Assembly: GCA_005773145.1 (NCBI GenBank)
Contig: SXHS01000019.1
Coordinates: 1 to 8,331, forward strand
DNA from: Planctomycetaceae bacterium
GTDB lineage: Bacteria; Planctomycetota; Planctomycetia; Pirellulales; Pirellulaceae
Direction: 5' to 3'
Length of the DNA: 8,331 nucleotides
Positions 6,321-8,331 of this stretch are shown piece after piece. Under the pieces are notes generated by a model that saw nothing but the letters and a program-made list of their open reading frames with translations, searched no databases and was not told where the DNA came from. Both the position numbers and the translations under genes were made by a program. The stretch's first letter is position 1; each line of letters opens with the position of its first letter.

Positions 6321-6339
6321 TTCAGTGAGGCGGCGATAC

Positions 6340-8331
6340 ATGCAACGCCATCGTCAACGGCACGGTTTCTGCACTACCCTAATGGGTGCGAATTCGTGGG
6401 CTTATCGTGCAGCGACAGTCGCCGTTCTCATCGCAACTGCCGCAAGTGTTCCCTGGGCTGACGCGGCAACGACGCGTTACGTCAACCCTGGCGGCGACAT
6501 CCAGGCGGCGATCGATGCGAGTCTGTCGGGTGATACGGTTCATCTGAATGCTGGTACGTTCAACATCAGCAGCACCATCGCCGCCAAGACCGGGGTCATC
6601 ATCGAGGGCGCAGGAAGGACTAGCACCACGGTCGTAAAGTCTGGCGGCGGCACGATCATCGATCTGAATGGTCGCAGCAGCGTGCAGATCGCCAACCTCA
6701 CGCTCAATGGAAGCGGCAGTGCTCTTTATGGGATCGATGGGTCGAATGGCTCGGGGCACTACATCCACGACAGCGGGATTCAGAACTTGGGCGCTAACGC
6801 CAACGGGATCCGCTTCTCTGGAGTGGGCGGGAACTATAACTACGTTGGTGGCGTGACCAACTCACGCATCGTCAACAACCAGTTCTCCAATATCGGCGTC
6901 GGTTCACAGTGGGGCGCCGGGATCCGCATGGCCTGGGGATCGTCGGGAAACCAGGTGATCGGGAACACGATTGCCAATGCAGGTCGAGGGGGGATCTTTG
7001 GCAACGACGGTTCCACCGATCTGGTGATTAAGAACAACACGGTCACCGGTTCTGGCTCCGGCGGCACGGGTCTGGGCATTGAGGTCTGGAGCAACTGCGA
7101 CCGGTCGGTGATCCAAAACAACAACGTCGACCAGTGGCTCAGCGTGGACAGTTCCAACCAGGTGGCCGTGCGTAACAACGCAGTCAACGGCGGATTTATC
7201 GGCCTGGAGATGGGCACCGCCGGCAGCGATAACATCTTCAGCGGCAACACCGTCACCGGTGCCCAGACCGGCATTTCCATGTCCAATGCCGGCACCAAAC
7301 AGCGGATGTTGTTTGCCAACAACACGGTCTCGTCGAGCAGCCAGTGGGGCGCGCAGATCGCAGGCGGCGACGGCAACCCGACTATACAGCAGTTGTATTT
7401 CTACAAGAATACAATCCAGGGAACTGGCGGCACCTTTTCCACTGCAGGGACTGGGCTCCGATTCAATACCGATTTTGTGACGGCCATCCAGAACATCACC
7501 CTGGATAGCAATACGATTACGAATAACAACGGCATGGGAGTTGCGCTCGGGAGTTGGCCGGGCACAAACAATTTCAGGAACTTGCGCGTCGTCAATAACA
7601 CGATCAGCAATAACCACGAGTTGGCTGTCGCGGGCAGCTTCGGCGGGGGACTGGCATGGATGTTGGGGGCCCCACCCGCCGGCCTAGGCATGACTTTCGC
7701 GGGCGCCGCTGCATCTGACAACAACAGAAATCCCGTAAACGAGTTAAATTGGTCAGGGAATACCCTTACGAACAACGGCACCGGCTACATCGGCAGCCCT
7801 TGGCCCTCGGACCGTCAAAATGCCAACAACCAATGGACCTCGACGGGCACGTTTTTCCCGGGCCATTTGCCGTCGGTTTCCATGAATGCCCCCAGCCTGG
7901 CAAGCGTAGGTACGCCCGTGCAGTTCGGAATGAGCTACGTCCAGGGGGGCGCCGGCCCGCTGGGCAATGTCCTCTGGGACCTGGGCGATGGTCTTCCGAG
8001 CACGACGCAGACCCCTTCTCTCACGTACTTGGCGCCCGGCACCTATAACATCGGTTTGGTGGTGTGGGACACGTCGGGCAGGTCCGCCTTTCAGGAACGG
8101 TCGCTTGTGGTGAACCCGGCATACTATTGGGCGGCAAGTGGGTTGGCAAAAGGCGGCAGCGGAACGTGGGGCACCACCATTCAGTGGCACAATGGGGTCG
8201 ACAACTACGTGGCCTGGGCCAATGGCAACGAAGCCCATTTCACCACCACCGCCGGCACGGTGCTCAACACCAGCAATCGCACGGTACTCGGATTGGTGTT
8301 CGCTAAAGGCGGATACACGCTCGGCGCCAGC
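6340..8331 (+). CDS. Secreted right-handed parallel beta-helix protein with PKD domain and autotransporter-type strand repeats (3' end outside window)
   Basis: The frame is open for 664 codons from ATG 6340 to the window edge; GTGAGG (6325-6330) lies 9 bases upstream. Residues 1-42 form a Sec signal peptide: basic start, hydrophobic AATVAVLIATAASV, cleavage likely after ADA (40-42). Residues 47-95 (YVNPGGDIQAAIDA, SGDTVHLNAGTFNISSTI, GVIIEGAG) are the usual opening of right-handed beta-helix proteins. About eleven coils follow, marked by N-N/G-x-[TV]-[IV] asparagine ladders at N179, 209, 233, 262, 280, 303, 328, 357, 391, 420 and 474. Residues 511-592 resemble a PKD domain (WDLGDG 546-551; APGTYNIGLVVWDTSG). 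From about 595, WAASGLAKGGSGTWGTTIQW and later LGLVFAKGGYTLG resemble autotransporter-associated strand repeats, so a much longer surface or secreted protein is expected. Polysaccharide lyase or adhesin roles are both possible; no catalytic site is identified. Confidence 0.88.
   Translation, partial: MQRHRQRHGFCTTLMGANSWAYRAATVAVLIATAASVPWADAATTRYVNPGGDIQAAIDASLSGDTVHLNAGTFNISSTIAAKTGVIIEGAGRTSTTVVKSGGGTIIDLNGRSSVQIANLTLNGSGSALYGIDGSNGSGHYIHDSGIQNLGANANGIRFSGVGGNYNYVGGVTNSRIVNNQFSNIGVGSQWGAGIRMAWGSSGNQVIGNTIANAGRGGIFGNDGSTDLVIKNNTVTGSGSGGTGLGIEVWSNCDRSVIQNNNVDQWLSVDSSNQVAVRNNAVNGGFIGLEMGTAGSDNIFSGNTVTGAQTGISMSNAGTKQRMLFANNTVSSSSQWGAQIAGGDGNPTIQQLYFYKNTIQGTGGTFSTAGTGLRFNTDFVTAIQNITLDSNTITNNNGMGVALGSWPGTNNFRNLRVVNNTISNNHELAVAGSFGGGLAWMLGAPPAGLGMTFAGAAASDNNRNPVNELNWSGNTLTNNGTGYIGSPWPSDRQNANNQWTSTGTFFPGHLPSVSMNAPSLASVGTPVQFGMSYVQGGAGPLGNVLWDLGDGLPSTTQTPSLTYLAPGTYNIGLVVWDTSGRSAFQERSLVVNPAYYWAASGLAKGGSGTWGTTIQWHNGVDNYVAWANGNEAHFTTTAGTVLNTSNRTVLGLVFAKGGYTLGAS

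Noticed and set aside
7030..7330. Recurring AACAACACGGTCACC-like DNA as a repeat or CRISPR-like array
   Set aside because: The recurrences encode the NNTV coils of the beta-helix in frame at irregular spacing; they reflect protein repeats, not a DNA array.
6840..7617. Minus-strand frames of 178 and 237 codons
   Set aside because: They are antisense to the open + strand beta-helix frame, which has a signal peptide and repeated Asn-ladder motifs; no recognisable domain is seen in the minus frames.

Overview
The window most likely comes from a planctomycete chromosome, perhaps a Pirellula or Rhodopirellula relative. The evidence is the mix of genes: a DUF1080 protein next to a Gfo/Idh/MocA oxidoreductase, both with twin-arginine (Tat) export signals, and a secreted beta-helix/PKD protein that leads into what looks like autotransporter-type strand repeats. 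Coding is moderately GC-rich with weak or variable Shine-Dalgarno sites. All real genes are on the + strand; the long minus-strand frames are antisense shadows. The lineage is inferred from content only.

Layout. Bases 2-1060 hold the C-terminal part of a GlnD-type PII uridylyltransferase (nitrogen-status signalling), cut by the window start. After a short gap with a 12-codon leader ORF and a TATAAT box comes a class III PLP aminotransferase (about 1191-2513). A 171-base gap holds one copy of a 24-bp repeat, three GGTCA repeats and a weak promoter candidate. Then come three co-directional genes: an exported DUF1080 protein (2685-3536), an exported Gfo/Idh/MocA oxidoreductase (3639-5186), and a small cupin gene broken by a one-base frameshift (5278-5711). 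By family knowledge the first two suggest extracytoplasmic handling of 3-keto sugars: the oxidoreductase would oxidise a glycoside and the DUF1080 protein cleave the keto-glycoside. A second copy of the 24-bp repeat, joined to a REP-like imperfect inverted repeat (5740-5833), closes this block.

From 5852 to 6339 no gene is supported, but the 3' half looks regulatory: a perfect 7-bp inverted repeat, an ECF-sigma-like promoter candidate, and a leader able to fold into two stem domains just before a Shine-Dalgarno. This leads into a long secreted protein gene starting at 6340 and still open at the window end. It has a signal peptide, about eleven asparagine-ladder beta-helix coils, a PKD domain and the start of an autotransporter-associated strand-repeat region.

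No tRNA, rRNA, CRISPR array, intact transposase or convincing intrinsic terminator was seen. No clearly new multi-gene system is evident. The items most worth following are the repeat-bounded sugar cassette, the frameshifted cupin, and the structured leader of the beta-helix gene.
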